DNA from: Mytilus edulis
Lineage: Eukaryota > Mollusca > Bivalvia > Mytilida > Mytilidae
Length of the DNA: 64,000 bases
NCBI RefSeq assembly: GCF_963676685.1
Contig: NC_092346.1
Span: forward strand, 25,433,133-25,497,132
Direction of reading: 5' to 3'
Positions 63,501 through 64,000 of the stretch are shown one piece after another. Within the stretch, counting starts at the first letter, position 1. Each line of letters opens with the position of its first letter. The position numbers were made by a program, and so were the translations under genes. The notes beneath the pieces are model-generated. The model was not told the origin of the DNA, did not search any database, and saw only the letters and a program-made list of their open reading frames with translations.

Positions 63501-63636
63501 AACTTAAATGGATAAGGATAATAGCAGTACGCATTTTGTTTGTGTCATTATTCATCAATATTAATTACCTGATCAAACGTATGTAACTTCCTATCATTTG
63601 GTAGTAGATACGTTAGAAACAGCTCTTTTGTGGTAT
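42583..63636 (-). CDS. CEBPZ: CCAAT/enhancer-binding protein zeta, Noc1/Mak21 family (5' partial, 22 exons seen)
   Basis: Exons in minus-strand order: 63636-63569, 60348-60223, 57632-57587, 57168-57125, 56303-56219, 55839-55755, 54404-54308, 53525-53441, 52865-52751, 51214-51073, 50693-50565, 50179-50044, 49492-49356, 49059-48960, 48569-48434, 47093-46999, 46791-46731, 46494-46292, 45489-45414, 44191-44152, 43924-43840, 42692-42583 (TGA). Phases agree across every junction, giving 2201 nt and about 732 visible codons. Family signatures are LLPNDRKLHTF, HPNMKSVVVDEVERLLYRP, NFNTSLQALMLLYQVMDS, SDRYYTALYKKM, RNPLYC and RFLDRFVYKNPKKR. They define the CBF/Mak21 domain (about visible residues 215-430). 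An Asp/Glu/Lys-rich region (about 510-650) and a basic C-terminus ending KKRKR follow. Homologues act in 60S ribosome assembly (Noc1/Mak21) and were named for CCAAT binding. The N-terminal portion lies past the right edge; 63640-64000 shows no further exon. The exon ending at 51073 uses GTACAA, a weaker donor. Confidence 0.95.
42857..43112. mobile_element. MITE, 'CATACCTGCCAA' ends
   Basis: CATACCTGCCAA at the left is inverted as TTGGCAGGTATG at the right. Next to each end are words of the type 'gggggatttcccccatt' and 'aacccccatgggcattttg'. It lies in the last CEBPZ intron. Confidence 0.7.
43230..43690 (+). repeat. Dispersed repeat, 9640-9900 family, long copy
   Basis: The longest copy seen. 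It includes the upstream words 'ggagcctgtaatt' and 'attgttgaaggctgtacagt' before the common end 'tgtctcatttgcaatcatat'. Confidence 0.55.
44289..44511. mobile_element. MITE, same family, with internal 35-bp tandem repeat
   Basis: The ends TATAAGAGGGTCTGGATGGG and (reverse) TATATGAGGGTTTGGATGGG are about 20-bp inverted repeats. Inside, 'ttttttctctaatcttcaaa' recurs three to four times. It lies in a CEBPZ intron. Confidence 0.65.
45061..45341 (+). mobile_element. HINE/pearl-like element, 'GCCCCAC' family, copy 2
   Basis: Nearly the same sequence as 278-722 but with a single core repeat. The ACGG stretch is longer (gaacggacacacagacgaac and onward). It ends in the same GGTGGGGCAT. The difference in core copy number shows unit gain or loss inside the family. 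It lies in a CEBPZ intron, just before the exon at 45414. Confidence 0.65.
45860..45975 (+). repeat. Dispersed repeat, 9640-9900 family, short copy
   Basis: It contains 'cttattgttgaaggcctaac', 'cacttcatttgaactctggt' and the end 'ctcattggctatcatacca'. CEBPZ intron. Confidence 0.5.
47325..48343. mobile_element. Foldback element with about 260-bp inverted arms
   Basis: The left arm (47325 to about 47590) and right arm (about 48085-48343) are inverted copies. Shared words include 'cctattgcctgaccagt', 'acaatttgtccatttaaatt', 'gtacaataggtattgtgaga', 'caacaggtggtcattt' and 'agctagcatgctttcctcat'. Both outer ends read ACTGT. The middle 0.5 kb is AT-rich and non-coding. The right arm stops 91 bp from a CEBPZ exon (48434). 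Confidence 0.85.
51476..51614. mobile_element. Palindromic MITE
   Basis: 'gagatagcaatattgtattt', 'taagctctgacgg' and 'catcaattggggattt' on the left are mirrored by the right half with few mismatches. Total 139 bp. It lies in a CEBPZ intron. A smaller palindrome (ggcatcaattgacaattgat) lies nearby at 51367-51389. Confidence 0.8.
52201..52765 (-). repeat. Minisatellite, 43-bp unit x 13, containing an exon end and its 5' splice site
   Basis: Read on the minus strand, each unit holds AAGTTATGGATTCTAG (the last 16 bases of the CEBPZ exon 52865-52751), then GTAAGTACAATGATTCAGTG and the rest of a 27-bp intron start. The copy at the real exon has its donor at 52750. Twelve further copies follow downstream at 43-bp steps (52707, 52664 and so on to 52234). 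Eleven of these keep GTAAGT. The one at 52277 has lost the first intron G. The first donor gives the length conserved in the family (VMDSSETVSDRYY). Confidence 0.95.
53543..54200. repeat. Higher-order minisatellite (57/70-bp subunits, 197-bp period)
   Basis: Ten subunits open with gtatgtatgcat. Long ones (70 bp, ending in gaagacagaaacaa) and short ones (57 bp, ending in cacacgaa) repeat as a 197-bp set. The array begins 18 bp upstream of the splice acceptor of the CEBPZ exon at 53525. Overlapping open frames through it are by-products of the repeat. Confidence 0.9.
54684..55054 (+). mobile_element. HINE/pearl-like element with 5' hairpin and GGGG stem
   Basis: The hairpin TGTGTCCatGGGACACA (54691-54707) is followed by ATCCCCAC. 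Two core units of about 120 bp share 'taaaatttggttga'-type words. The 3' stem is CCCCctctgctatgacaGGGG. Non-coding. It lies in a CEBPZ intron. Confidence 0.55.
56450..56680 (-). repeat. Possible tRNA-like SINE remnant
   Basis: On the minus strand, 'gaggtcaaatcctacttgag' resembles a B box and following bases. No clear A box was found. CEBPZ intron. Weak call. Confidence 0.25.
57771..57924. mobile_element. Palindromic MITE, 41-bp perfect arms
   Basis: 'ggattaaacacattttttct', 'agaggttattgatgtgtaaa' and a final c are exactly inverted at the other end. Inner words (ataaaagtccacaggacttttat, split around its centre) continue the fold. Total 154 bp. It lies in a CEBPZ intron. Confidence 0.85.
58943..59129. 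mobile_element. MITE with about 30-bp inverted ends, 'GGCCAAAA' family
   Basis: The left aggccaaaaaaaaaatattt plus gtctgtttcctg is mirrored by the right end. A plus-strand frame across it (58825-59166) is an accident of the repeat. It lies in a CEBPZ intron. Confidence 0.75.
59316..60100 (+). mobile_element. HINE/pearl-like element, 'ATACCCCACG' family
   Basis: The 5' hairpin GTGAGCacGCTCAC is followed by ATACCCCACG. About three and a half core units of about 177 bp share 'tagtatgtccttattatct'. A GACGGACTGACGGAC microsatellite (59998-60057) leads into a 3' stem CCCCTGCGCAACttcGTTGCGTGGGG, which ends in CGTGGGGTAT. Non-coding. It ends 123 bp before the CEBPZ exon at 60223. Confidence 0.75.
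61672..63497 (+). mobile_element. HINE/pearl-like element with about 495-bp core units
   Basis: The 5' hairpin GGCTCTaaAGAGCC is followed by GCTCACCT. Three core units of about 495 bp share 'gggcaataactcctaaaggg' and 'ggcggccatcttggttggtt'. A GACGACGG microsatellite (63385-63448) precedes the 3' stem-loop AGCTCACttggcccttcgggccaGGTGAGCT. Small minus-strand frames at 62126-62326 and 62616-62828 are the same unit read twice and are not genes. It ends 72 bp before the CEBPZ exon at 63569. Confidence 0.75.
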
Positions 63637-64000
63637 CTGAAAAATAAGGGGAAGAATTTAAAACTCACATCTCCAGTAAGTAGAATAAACTGTTCAGAAG
63701 TTTAAAATTCATGTCAATCTATTAACATATGTACAAATAAAAGGTGATTTGGGAGAAAAATTTTAATGAGACAGCAATCCAACAAAAATTTAATAAAAAA
63801 AAACCAGACTTTTGTTTTTTTTGTGTTGTAAGGTTGCTATCTCAATGAGGTAGACCCCACAGCTCCTTTAATCATATGGTCTGCTAATTGGGAAAATCAG
63901 TTTCCTAACTCAAAAATGTAAGAAACTCACTTGATAGAATTTACCAAAATTATAGCAATTTTCCTCTTCAATCAGAATTTAGTTATTGTTGAATTTAAAC

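Noticed and set aside
63640-64000. Possible further CEBPZ exon ending at a GTGAGT (about 63930)
   Set aside because: The frame needed to join the exon at 63636 has a stop (TAA) a few codons before the donor and the sequence does not resemble the family.

Overview
The window is eukaryotic and AT-rich. It has intron-dense genes and a very high load of dispersed and tandem repeats. The gene content (BTBD9, DRAP1, CEBPZ) and the repeat style (short GC-rich subterminal inverted repeats, tandem cores, ACGG-type microsatellites) point to a bivalve mollusc. A mytilid mussel is my best guess. That is inference; no marker gene fixes the species.

Three cellular genes can be read exon by exon from splice sites, reading phase and family similarity. 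(1) BTBD9 runs on the minus strand (17302 down to 9227). Its 11 coding exons form a complete 621-residue BTB-BACK-F5/8C-F5/8C protein. (2) DRAP1 (NC2 alpha) runs on the plus strand (24801 to 36174). Its 7 coding exons form a complete 296-residue histone-fold corepressor subunit. (3) CEBPZ (Noc1/Mak21/CBF family) runs on the minus strand (63636 down to 42583). It has 22 visible coding exons, about 732 codons, and its N-terminal part lies beyond the right edge. BTBD9 and DRAP1 are divergent; DRAP1 and CEBPZ are convergent. I see no sign that they share a pathway.

Layout: 1-5700 is almost entirely nested repeats. 5700-9226 is gene-free AT-rich DNA downstream of the BTBD9 stop. 9227-17302 is BTBD9 with small elements in its introns. 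17.3-24.8 kb holds a palindromic MITE, a tRNA-like SINE, a 373-codon RNase H ORF from a retroelement, a tandem-core element and a broken LINE reverse transcriptase. 24.8-36.2 kb is DRAP1. Its intron 1 carries a 3.5-kb element with about 50-bp terminal inverted repeats, and its intron 3 carries a 12 x 77-bp minisatellite. 36.2-42.5 kb is intergenic. 42.6-63.6 kb is CEBPZ with many intronic elements.

The strongest unusual signals are these. A 43-bp minisatellite in CEBPZ has copied an exon end together with its 5' splice site 13 times. At least six repeat families share one Helentron-like (HINE/pearl-like) plan. A 1-kb foldback element has about 260-bp inverted arms. There are also two nested insertions and a stand-alone RNase H/zinc-knuckle ORF.
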